Source of the DNA: Solirubrobacter deserti
GTDB lineage: Bacteria; Actinomycetota; Thermoleophilia; Solirubrobacterales; Solirubrobacteraceae
Assembly (NCBI RefSeq): GCF_027587175.1
Contig: NZ_JAPCID010000048.1
Location: 1-62,954, forward strand
DNA: 62,954 bases
Reading direction: 5' to 3'
Part shown: piece by piece, positions 26,124-33,170 of the stretch
How positions within the stretch are numbered: position 1 is the first letter of the stretch
Layout of the letters: each line of letters opens with the position of its first letter
The notes under the pieces: model-generated
Seen by the model: the letters and a program-made list of their open reading frames with translations, nothing else
What the model was told of the DNA's origin: nothing
Databases searched by the model: none
Program-made: the position numbers and the translations under genes

Positions 26124-26986
26124 GCTCGCTGTACCGCCGCACAGGCGCCGACGGGCCGTTCGGCGACCCTCGGCGTGCGCACGGCGTCGGGCTCGAGGGC
26201 TACTACTGGCGGATCTACGAGCCCGGCTGGAGCGCGCTCGCGATCGCGGGCGTGTGCCGCGGGTGGGCGATGGTTGCGCTGGCGACCTCGGACGGCGAGC
26301 TGTGGACGGAGATCGTCGACTCCCCGCGGCTCTCCCGCGACGGGCTCGGCGTGGAGGCCGGGCCGCTGCACGCCGACGGCGCCTCGCTGCGGGTCGATCT
26401 CGGGCCCGGGCTGGACGTGCGCTTCGAGGACCGGCGTGAGTGGCCGCGCCGCCCGTTCTCCCCGCTCGGGCCGGCGCAGATGATCCCGTTCCTGGGCCAG
26501 TACTGGTCGCCCTGGCTGCTGGGCGCCCGCGCGCGCGGATCGTTCGGTACGCGGACGCTCGACGCCCACGGCTACGCCGAGAAGAACTGGGGCGCCGTGT
26601 TCGCCGCGCACTGGTGGTGGGGGCAGGCGGAGTTCGTCGCGTTCGCGGGCGGGCGCGTGCACGGCGTGGCGCCGACGGCGGTCGCGGTGTGGACTGAAGA
26701 CGAGCTCGTGACGCTCGCCCCGCCGCTCGCCCGCACGGTGGCGCGGGCGGGCGCTGGCGAGTGGTCGATCCGCGCCTCCTCCTGGCGCTGGAACGTCGAG
26801 CTGAGCGGCGAGGCCGCCGACGCGCTCCTGCTCCCGGTGCCGATCCCGCGCGAGCGCCGGCTCGAGGTCCGCTCCCGCCACCACCTGCTGGGGCGGGTGG
26901 AGGTGACCGTGCGCCGGGGCCGCCGGGTGTGGTTCCGCGGCGAGTCGACGATGGCGGCGTTGGAAGACGGGGCTACGCCCGCATGA
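26120..26986 (+). CDS. Tocopherol cyclase-like protein (VTE1 family)
   Basis: About 288 residues of the tocopherol cyclase/lipocalin-like family. In plants and cyanobacteria this enzyme closes the chromanol ring of tocopherols. Diagnostic blocks are EGYYWRIYEPG at the N-terminus and GYAEKNWGAVFAAHWWWGQA in the middle, the family signature. The family N-terminus (YRRTGADGPFGDP) lies upstream of every ATG or GTG in frame; the first GTG is at 26252. CTG 26120, overlapping the preceding stop as CTGA, is therefore proposed as the start. The genes for the two preceding pathway steps lie 3 kb downstream. Its 3' end overlaps a convergent phosphatase gene by 14 bp. Confidence 0.78.
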   Translation: MSSLYRRTGADGPFGDPRRAHGVGLEGYYWRIYEPGWSALAIAGVCRGWAMVALATSDGELWTEIVDSPRLSRDGLGVEAGPLHADGASLRVDLGPGLDVRFEDRREWPRRPFSPLGPAQMIPFLGQYWSPWLLGARARGSFGTRTLDAHGYAEKNWGAVFAAHWWWGQAEFVAFAGGRVHGVAPTAVAVWTEDELVTLAPPLARTVARAGAGEWSIRASSWRWNVELSGEAADALLLPVPIPRERRLEVRSRHHLLGRVEVTVRRGRRVWFRGESTMAALEDGATPA

Positions 26987-29318
26987 CGAGCAGCGCGATG
27001 TCGTCCTCGCCGCCCTGCTCGCGGTCGAGCGCGCGCAGGACGTGGTCGGCGACGCCGTCCGGGTCCAGGTCGACGCCGTCGAGGGCCTGGCGCAGGCGCT
27101 CCATCCCGGCGTCGATCGCCAGCTCGCGCTCCTCGATCAGGCCGTCCGTGTAGAAGACGAGCGTGGCACCGGGCGGGAGCGTCAGCGTGTGGCGGGCGTA
27201 CTCGCCGGTCTCGGTGCCGAGCGGCGGGCCCGGGCGGGCGTCGGCGAAGTACGGGGCACTGTCGCGCGGAGCGATCAGCGGCGGCAGATGGCCGGCGAGG
27301 CTGAACGTCAAGCGCCGGTCCTGCGGGTCATAGACGGCGGCCAGGACGGTCGCCATCGGCAGGTCCAGCAGCGCGGGAGCGCGGACGCTGAGGTGGGCGA
27401 GCACGCGGTCGGGCGGGTCGCCGTCGTAGGCATAGGCGGCCAGCACGGCGCGCAGCTGACCCATGCGGGCTGCCGCCTGCGCGCCGTGGCCCATCACGTC
27501 GCCAATCACCAGCAGCACGCGCCCGTCCTCGAGCGGGTGGGCGATGTAGAAGTCGCCCCCGACGTCGCGCCCGCCCGTGCCCGGGAGATAGCGCGTGGCC
27601 AGCTCGATGCCCGGCAGCTCCGGCAGGTCGGCCGGGAGCAGACTGCGCTGCAGCGTGAGCGCGAGGCGGCGCTCGGCGCCGTAGAGCATCGCGTTGTCGA
27701 GCGCGACGCCCGAGCGCGCGGCCAGCTCGGTCAGCACGCGGCGGTCGAGGGCGCCCGTCACGGGGTCCAGGACGACGATGGCACCCAGCATGCGGCCGCG
27801 GGAGATGAGCGGGAGCGTCAGCGAGAGCCGGTCGCCCAGGCGCTCGTCCAGCTCGCGCGCTGGGCGCTGCTGCACGGCGCCGGCGGCGAGCGCGGTCGCG
27901 GGGATCGTGGCGCCGTGCAGCGCCGGGTCGACGTTCACGGTGTGCGCGATGCGGAAGGCCTTGCCGCCGTCGGGCATCGTCGGCTTGCCCGCCAGGTCGC
28001 GAACGATCCGGTCGCGCAGGGCCACCACGACCGCCGCGCCGAACCCGTTCACCACCACGTCCGAGAGGATCGTGAGCAGCTCGTCGACCTCCAGCGTCCC
28101 CGCCAGCCGGGCGCTCGCCGCGCTGAGGATCTGCAGCCGGCCGGTGGCGGCGCCGCTCGCGGCCAGCGCGTCCTCGCGCTCGCCCGCGAGCCGCGCCGCG
28201 TCCTGCTCGGCGCGGACGCGGCCGGTGATGTCGTGGAAGTAGACCGACAGGCCGTCCTCGCCCGGCGTTGCGCGGACGTCGAACCATATGTCGAGCGGCG
28301 GGTGGTATTGCTCGAAGCTCTGCGGCTCGCCCGTCGTGATCGCGCGGCGGTACGCGACGGCGGTCTCCGTGCCCTCCAGCTCGGGATAGACGTCCCAGAC
28401 GCAGCGGCCGACGAGCTCCCCGCGGCTGCGGCCGAAGATCCGCTCCGCAGCGCCGTTGAGGTACGTGAAGGTCCAGTTGAGGTCGAGCGTCAGGAAGGCC
28501 GTGCTCATCGTCTCGAGCACGCGGCCGAGTCGCTCGGCGGCGCTGTGGACGGCCGTCGTGTCGTAGGCGGCGCCGAGCATCCGCACCGGCGTGCCGTCGT
28601 TGCCGATCACCCGCCCGCGGGCGGCGACCCAGCGGACCGTGCCGTCCTCGTGCACGACGCGGTAGTCGGCCTCGTAGTCGCCGAGGCGGTCGACCGCCTT
28701 CGCGATGGCGGCCTGCGTGCGCGCCCGGTCCTCGGGGTGCAGACGGGCGACGAAGGAGTCGATGTGCCCGGTGAAGGTCGCGGGCGTGTAGCCGAAGAGC
28801 TCCATCAGCCGCTCGTCGAACTGCAGCGCGTCGGTCCGCAGGTCCCAGTCGAAGCTGCCGATGTCTGCCGCCGCGAACCCGAGGCTCAGCCGCGCGGCGC
28901 TGTCCTCCAGCTCCGCGGCCAGCGACCCGCGCTCGAGCTCGGCCGCGACCGCCGCCGCCAGTTCGGAGAGCACGTCACGGTCGTGCTCGGTCCAGGTCGC
29001 CTCCTCCTCGTCGTAGACGCACAGCACGCCGACGCAGTGGCCCGCCGCCTCGATCCGCACGCCCAGGTACGCGCCGATCCCGGCCTGTTTGGGCGGCTCC
29101 TGGCCGTAGAAGGTCGCCTCGACGAGCGCGTCCGCGGGCGGCCGGCGCGGCGTGGGGGGCGTGAGCGGCACCTGCACGTCGGCGAACAGGGACACCTGCG
29201 CGTACGAAGCGCCCAGCAGGCGCGCGCCGAGCGCGGCGAGCCGATCGATCGCCTCCCCCGGAGCCTCGCCGAGCAGGCGGCGAGCAGCCTCGATCCGCTG
29301 CTGGTCCGCCTCCATCAA
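26973..29318 (-). CDS. GAF-PAS-PAS-GAF-SpoIIE (PP2C) sensor phosphatase
   Basis: A 781-residue cytoplasmic sensor phosphatase. A GAF domain (about 20-150) is followed by two PAS domains (about 155-385, with DGTVRWVAARG as a PAC motif), a second GAF (about 405-555) and a C-terminal SpoIIE/RsbU PP2C domain (about 575-780). PP2C metal motifs are present: GGRDVGGDFYIA, LVIGDVMGHG and GGEDDIALLV. It should dephosphorylate a phosphorylated STAS anti-anti-sigma factor when its sensory domains are stimulated. Three STAS proteins occur at 44.2-50.2 kb. It is convergent with the tocopherol cyclase-like gene. Confidence 0.9.
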   Translation of the reverse strand: MMEADQQRIEAARRLLGEAPGEAIDRLAALGARLLGASYAQVSLFADVQVPLTPPTPRRPPADALVEATFYGQEPPKQAGIGAYLGVRIEAAGHCVGVLCVYDEEEATWTEHDRDVLSELAAAVAAELERGSLAAELEDSAARLSLGFAAADIGSFDWDLRTDALQFDERLMELFGYTPATFTGHIDSFVARLHPEDRARTQAAIAKAVDRLGDYEADYRVVHEDGTVRWVAARGRVIGNDGTPVRMLGAAYDTTAVHSAAERLGRVLETMSTAFLTLDLNWTFTYLNGAAERIFGRSRGELVGRCVWDVYPELEGTETAVAYRRAITTGEPQSFEQYHPPLDIWFDVRATPGEDGLSVYFHDITGRVRAEQDAARLAGEREDALAASGAATGRLQILSAASARLAGTLEVDELLTILSDVVVNGFGAAVVVALRDRIVRDLAGKPTMPDGGKAFRIAHTVNVDPALHGATIPATALAAGAVQQRPARELDERLGDRLSLTLPLISRGRMLGAIVVLDPVTGALDRRVLTELAARSGVALDNAMLYGAERRLALTLQRSLLPADLPELPGIELATRYLPGTGGRDVGGDFYIAHPLEDGRVLLVIGDVMGHGAQAAARMGQLRAVLAAYAYDGDPPDRVLAHLSVRAPALLDLPMATVLAAVYDPQDRRLTFSLAGHLPPLIAPRDSAPYFADARPGPPLGTETGEYARHTLTLPPGATLVFYTDGLIEERELAIDAGMERLRQALDGVDLDPDGVADHVLRALDREQGGEDDIALLVMRA

Positions 29319-29352
29319 GGCGAGGATATTGACGCCACGTCGAGTTGTCCGC

Positions 29353-29883
29353 CTAACTTTCCGCGCGGCGAGCCGCGAGGTCGAGCGGCTCGGCGCCCAC
29401 GAGGCGCTCGAACGGGCCGACCACGGCCCACACGGCCTTCAGGCGCAGGCGGGCGCTGGTGTCGATCGGCTGCACCCTCGCCTCCGACCACAGCTCCGAG
29501 CGCCCGTCCTCGAGCGCACGCACGCCGTGCGCGAACGCGACGCGCACGGTGCCGGGCTCATCCCAGGCCCTGAACGCGTCAGGGCCGTCGAGCGTCGGGT
29601 AGTCGCGGGCGAGCGTCCAGATACGCCCGCACAGGCCGGACACGAGCCGCTGCTCGGATTCGTCGAGCACGTTGAAGGGGTAGGCGCGAAACAGCTCGTG
29701 GTAGGTCATCGACCCCTGCACGCCCGGGATGCGCCAGCCGACCAGGCGTCCCAGCCGCCGCGTCTCCTCGAGGCGGATGCTCGTCGCGGCCGCCCACAGG
29801 TCCGCGGGCGTCGCGCGCGCCGCTCGCCGGTGGCGACTGCGGATCACCGGATCGGGCAGCCAGTGGTCCAGCTCCTCGCTCAT
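29353..29883 (-). CDS. SRPBCC-like conserved protein
   Basis: A 176-residue protein. Segments such as RATPADLWAAATSIRLEET, YPFNVLDESEQRLV and SELWSEARVQPIDTSARLRL fit a START/SRPBCC-type cavity fold. The family is only tentatively recognised and the ligand is unknown. Its ATG is only 20 bp from the divergent ATG of the MPBQ methyltransferase gene, so the two must share a compact control region. It may bind a lipid or quinone related to the tocochromanol genes, but that rests on position alone. Confidence 0.6.
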   Translation of the reverse strand: MSEELDHWLPDPVIRSRHRRAARATPADLWAAATSIRLEETRRLGRLVGWRIPGVQGSMTYHELFRAYPFNVLDESEQRLVSGLCGRIWTLARDYPTLDGPDAFRAWDEPGTVRVAFAHGVRALEDGRSELWSEARVQPIDTSARLRLKAVWAVVGPFERLVGAEPLDLAARRAES

Positions 29884-29903
29884 GGCCGTATGGTGCCCAA
29901 GCA

Positions 29904-30704
29904 ATGAGGCTGATCCAGCACAAGCGCGAGGCGTTCTGGTTCTACCGGTTCCTCTCGCTGGGGTATGACCGCTGGGTCAACCCGCTCTTCTGGACCCCCG
30001 CCATGCGCGCTCTGGCGCTGGATGCGGCGCGGTTGGAGCCCGGCTTGAAGGTGCTCGACGCGGGCGCCGGGACGGGCTTCACCACCGAAGGCATCGTGGC
30101 GCGTGTGGACGCGGCCGACGTGACGATGCTCGACCAGAGCCCGCACCAGTTGCACCGTTCGCGCGCCAAGCCCGCGCTCGCCGCCTGCCGCCGCGTGCTG
30201 GGGGACGCCGAGCAGCTGCCGTTCGAGGACGACAGCTTCGACCGGTACGTGTCCGCGGGCTCGATCGAGTACTGGCCGGACCCGCAGCAGGGGATCGCCG
30301 AGGCCTACCGCGTCACCCGCGCGGGCGGAACCGCGCTCGTGATCGGGCCCGTGCGGCCCGCGAACCGCTTCGCGCGCTGGCTCGCGGAGGCGTGGATGCT
30401 GTTCCCGCCCGTGTCGGACTACACGGGCTGGATGGAGGCGGCGGGGTTCACGGACGTGCGCGTCGTCGAGCTCGCGCCGGACTGGTACCGCGACGAGCGC
30501 GTGCCCTACGCGCTGGCGGTGAGCGGCGTCGCCGGGGCGGGCGCGTCCCCGGCGGGGCGCGCGGCGCCGGCCGAGGAGCCCGCGCCGAGCCGGGTGAAGT
30601 TCGCGGCGCGGTTCGTGGCCGGGTCGGCGGCGGGCGCCGCCTTCGTGCCGATCGCGGCCGTGCTCGCGCTGCGGGCCCGCAGAGAGAAGCGAGCCGCGTC
30701 GTGA
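29904..30704 (+). CDS. Plant-type MPBQ/MSBQ methyltransferase (VTE3-like)
   Basis: A 266-residue SAM-dependent methyltransferase closely resembling plant VTE3, which methylates 2-methyl-6-phytyl- or solanesyl-benzoquinol in tocopherol and plastoquinone synthesis. Visible signatures are RLIQHKREAFWFYRFLSL at the N-terminus, the SAM motif VLDAGAGTGFTTEGIV (about 50-65), LDQSPHQLH (about 77) and YVSAGSIEYWPDPQ (about 115). A hydrophobic C-terminal segment (FVAGSAAGAAFVPIAAVLAL) probably anchors it in the membrane, as in plants. It is followed after 37 bp by the homogentisate prenyltransferase gene, so the pair forms an operon. The assignment is from motif memory, without a database search. Confidence 0.85.
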   Translation: MRLIQHKREAFWFYRFLSLGYDRWVNPLFWTPAMRALALDAARLEPGLKVLDAGAGTGFTTEGIVARVDAADVTMLDQSPHQLHRSRAKPALAACRRVLGDAEQLPFEDDSFDRYVSAGSIEYWPDPQQGIAEAYRVTRAGGTALVIGPVRPANRFARWLAEAWMLFPPVSDYTGWMEAAGFTDVRVVELAPDWYRDERVPYALAVSGVAGAGASPAGRAAPAEEPAPSRVKFAARFVAGSAAGAAFVPIAAVLALRARREKRAAS

Positions 30705-30741
30705 AGCCGCGCGGCGAGACGCACGCGGCACGGGCGGGCGC

Positions 30742-31653
30742 GTGAGCCGCGCCGGCGCAGCCACCGCCCCGCGGGTCGCTGCGCGCGCGAACCCGTTGAT
30801 GACGCTGTGGCGGTTCTCGCGGCCGCACACGGTGATCGGGACGGCGCTGTCGGTCCTCGGGCTCTACGTGATCGCGGAGGCCGCGACGCCCGCGTGGGAC
30901 CTCGCGGCGACGCTGCTCGCCGGCCTGATGGTCAACGTCGCGATCGTCGGGATCAATCAGATCACCGACGTGGAGATCGACCGCGTCAACAAGCCGCTGT
31001 TGCCGATCGCCGCGGGCGAGCTGTCGATCGGCGCGGCGACGGCGATCGTCGCGGTGTGCACGGTGGCGCCGCTCGCCATGGCCGTCACGCAGGGCGGGTG
31101 GGAGACGGCGGCGGTCGCGGCGGGCCTCGCCGTCGGGGCGGTGTACTCGCTGCCGCCGCTACGGCTCAAGCGCTATCCGGTGGCGGCGAGCCTGTGCATC
31201 TCGGGCGTGCGGTCGGTGATCGTGAACCTCGGCGTGTACTGGCACTTCGCGGGGCAGATCGACCCGCCGGTGATCGCGCTGTGCCTGTTCGTGCTCCCGT
31301 TCAGCCTCGCGATCGCGATCCTCAAGGACGTGCCGGACATTGAGGGCGACCGGCGCTACGCGATCCGCACGTTCACGGTGCGGATCGGGCCCGAGCGGGT
31401 GTTCCGGGCGGGTTTGGCAGCCCTGTTGATTGCCTACGCCGGAATGGCGCTGGTGGCGCCGCCGCTGCTGGTCGACTACGCGAATCCGTTCGTCCTCGCG
31501 GGCGGGCACGTGGCGGCCGCGGCAGTGCTCCTGTACTGGGCCAGGAGCGCGGAACCCCGCTCGCACAGCGGGTTCACGCGCTTCTACATGCGGGTCTGGG
31601 CGCTCTTTTTTCTGGAGTACCTGCTCGTCCCGGCCGCGTGTCTCGCAAACTAG
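30742..31653 (+). CDS. Homogentisate phytyl/prenyltransferase (UbiA family, HPT/VTE2-like)
   Basis: A 303-residue integral membrane prenyltransferase with about eight or nine hydrophobic segments. The first Asp-rich motif is NQITDVEIDRVNKP (about 73-86). The second is KDVPDIEGDRRYAIRTFTVR, which is distinctive for homogentisate prenyltransferases rather than UbiA or MenA. FSRPHTVIGTALSVLGLY near residue 30 also fits that group. It would join homogentisate to a prenyl diphosphate (phytyl, geranylgeranyl or solanesyl) with decarboxylation, the committed tocochromanol step. It lies directly after the MPBQ methyltransferase gene. No 4-hydroxyphenylpyruvate dioxygenase gene is present in the window. 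Confidence 0.88.
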   Translation: MSRAGAATAPRVAARANPLMTLWRFSRPHTVIGTALSVLGLYVIAEAATPAWDLAATLLAGLMVNVAIVGINQITDVEIDRVNKPLLPIAAGELSIGAATAIVAVCTVAPLAMAVTQGGWETAAVAAGLAVGAVYSLPPLRLKRYPVAASLCISGVRSVIVNLGVYWHFAGQIDPPVIALCLFVLPFSLAIAILKDVPDIEGDRRYAIRTFTVRIGPERVFRAGLAALLIAYAGMALVAPPLLVDYANPFVLAGGHVAAAAVLLYWARSAEPRSHSGFTRFYMRVWALFFLEYLLVPAACLAN

Positions 31654-31742
31654 GCATTTTCGACGTCAGGTCCAGAACTTTTCCCGGCCGTTGGCCCGTT
31701 TGGCGTGGACATCCCCCATTCGGCCAGGTAGGTTTGTCGGCA

Positions 31743-31940
31743 ATGTCGATTGCCTCTGAGGCGGATCAGCAACCGCGCTCGAGTCGTCCTCCCGCGACAC
31801 CGTCTAAGCGCTTCGTTCGGCAGACGGAGCCGAACACCATCACGGCCTCCCAGGCGCGCGCCGCTCGTCGGCGGGAGGCCAGGCGCGATGAGCAAGCCGT
31901 AGCCGCTTGGCTCCGCGAGCTCTCCGGCCGGCCACGTTGA
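31743..31940 (+). CDS. Small basic hypothetical protein
   Basis: A 65-residue protein with a Ser/Pro-rich start (MSIASEADQQPRSS) and a basic helical C-terminus (ASQARAARRREARRDEQAVA). The ATG is preceded by AGGTAGG about 9 nt upstream. A strong hairpin follows the stop (31947-31974), which supports a real transcription unit. No family is recognised. Charge and size would fit a nucleic-acid-associated protein, but this is not evidence of function. Confidence 0.5.
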   Translation: MSIASEADQQPRSSRPPATPSKRFVRQTEPNTITASQARAARRREARRDEQAVAAWLRELSGRPR

Positions 31941-31946
31941 ACGCGC

Positions 31947-31974
31947 GGGACGCCGCTCCGCGCCGTGGCGTCCC
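31947..31974 (+). terminator. Hairpin after the small basic gene
   Basis: GGGACGCC (31947-31954) and GGCGTCCC (31967-31974) form a perfect 8-bp stem with a 12-nt loop. It starts 6 nt after the stop of the small basic gene. No U-tract follows. Confidence 0.5.
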
Positions 31975-32016
31975 CGCTTCACCTTGCTTCACGGCTCGTT
32001 AGCCCGGGCAAACCGT

Positions 32017-32045
32017 GGGGGAGTGTCAATGTGTACGGACACCCC
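32017..32045 (+). promoter_or_regulatory. Leader hairpin before transaldolase
   Basis: GTGTC (32023-32027) and GACAC (32038-32042) pair, with flanking G-rich and CCC runs extending the stem. It ends 17 nt before the transaldolase ATG and just before its ribosome-binding site GAAAGGA (32050-32056). A role in translation control is possible but unproven. Confidence 0.35.
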
Positions 32046-32062
32046 TTTGAAAGGACCGCCTC

Positions 32063-33166
32063 ATGAGCACTCCGCTCCAGCAGTTGACCGAATACGGTCA
32101 GAGCGTCTGGATCGACTACCTGTCGCGTCGCTTCGTCAAGGACGGCGACCTCAAGGGCCTGGTCGAGCAGGGAGTCGAGGGCGTGACGTCCAACCCGACG
32201 ATCTTCCAGGGCGCCATCGCCGAGGGAGACGCCTACGACGAGCAGATCCGCGAGCTCAGCGGCTCCCACGATGATCCGAAGGAGATCTTCTGGCAGCTGG
32301 CGAAGGACGACATCCGCGACGCCTGCGACATCCTGCGCCCCGTCTGGGACGAGGGCGAGGGCAAGGACGGCTGGGTCTCGCTCGAGGTCGACCCAAACCT
32401 CGCGCACGACACGGAGAAGACCAAGTCCGAGGCCGTGCGGCTGTTCGAGCTCGTCGACCGCCCGAACCTGCTGATCAAGATCCCCGCGACGCTCGAGGGT
32501 CTGCCCGCCATCGAGGACACGATCGCGCGCGGCATCCCGGTCAACGTCACGCTGATCTTCTCGCTCGAGCGTCACCGCAAGGTCGCCGAGGCCTACATGG
32601 CCGGCATCAAGCGGCTGGTCGAGGGCGGCGGCGATCCCTCGAAGGTGGCCTCCGTCGCGTCGTTCTTCGTCTCGCGCGTGGACACCGAGGCCGACAAGCG
32701 CCTGGAGGCGATCGGCGGGCAGGATGAGCTGCTCGGCAAGCTCGCGATCGCGAACGCCAAGCTCGCCTACCAGACCTACCAGGAGGTCTTCTCGACCCCC
32801 GAGTGGGAGGAGCTGGCGGCCAAGGGCGCGTCTCCGCAGCGGTGCCTGTGGGCGTCGACGGGCGTCAAGAACCCGAACTACAAGGACACGGTCTACGTCG
32901 AGGAGCTCGTCGGGCCGGACACGGTCAACACGGCCCCGCGTGAGCTCGTGGAAGCCGTCCTTGACCACGGCGAGATCCGCGGGAACGCGATCACCGAGGA
33001 CGTTGAGGGCGCGAGCCGCCTGCTCGACCAGGTCGAGGCGGCCGGCGTGTCCTACGACGACGTCGTGCAGACGCTCGAGAAGGAGGGCGTCGAGAAGTTC
33101 GCCAAGTCGTTCGCCGACCTGATCGAAGGCTTGGACAAGAAGCTCAAGAGCCTCGTGGCGGCGTAG
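32063..33166 (+). CDS. tal: Transaldolase
   Basis: A 367-residue transaldolase of the actinobacterial long form, for the non-oxidative pentose phosphate pathway: transfer of dihydroxyacetone from sedoheptulose 7-phosphate to glyceraldehyde 3-phosphate. The signature GVTSNPTIFQGAI is near residue 40. The Schiff-base lysine is in NLLIKIPAT near residue 140. VNVTLIFSLERH and ASVASFFVSRVD follow. A good ribosome-binding site (GAAAGGA) lies 6 nt before the ATG. Transketolase starts 4 bp after the stop, so the two form one operon. Confidence 0.95.
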   Translation: MSTPLQQLTEYGQSVWIDYLSRRFVKDGDLKGLVEQGVEGVTSNPTIFQGAIAEGDAYDEQIRELSGSHDDPKEIFWQLAKDDIRDACDILRPVWDEGEGKDGWVSLEVDPNLAHDTEKTKSEAVRLFELVDRPNLLIKIPATLEGLPAIEDTIARGIPVNVTLIFSLERHRKVAEAYMAGIKRLVEGGGDPSKVASVASFFVSRVDTEADKRLEAIGGQDELLGKLAIANAKLAYQTYQEVFSTPEWEELAAKGASPQRCLWASTGVKNPNYKDTVYVEELVGPDTVNTAPRELVEAVLDHGEIRGNAITEDVEGASRLLDQVEAAGVSYDDVVQTLEKEGVEKFAKSFADLIEGLDKKLKSLVAA

Positions 33167-33170
33167 TCCC

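Noticed and set aside
27042-29573. 843-codon plus-strand frame opposite the sensor phosphatase
   Set aside because: Antisense of GAF, PAS and PP2C codons; no motif.
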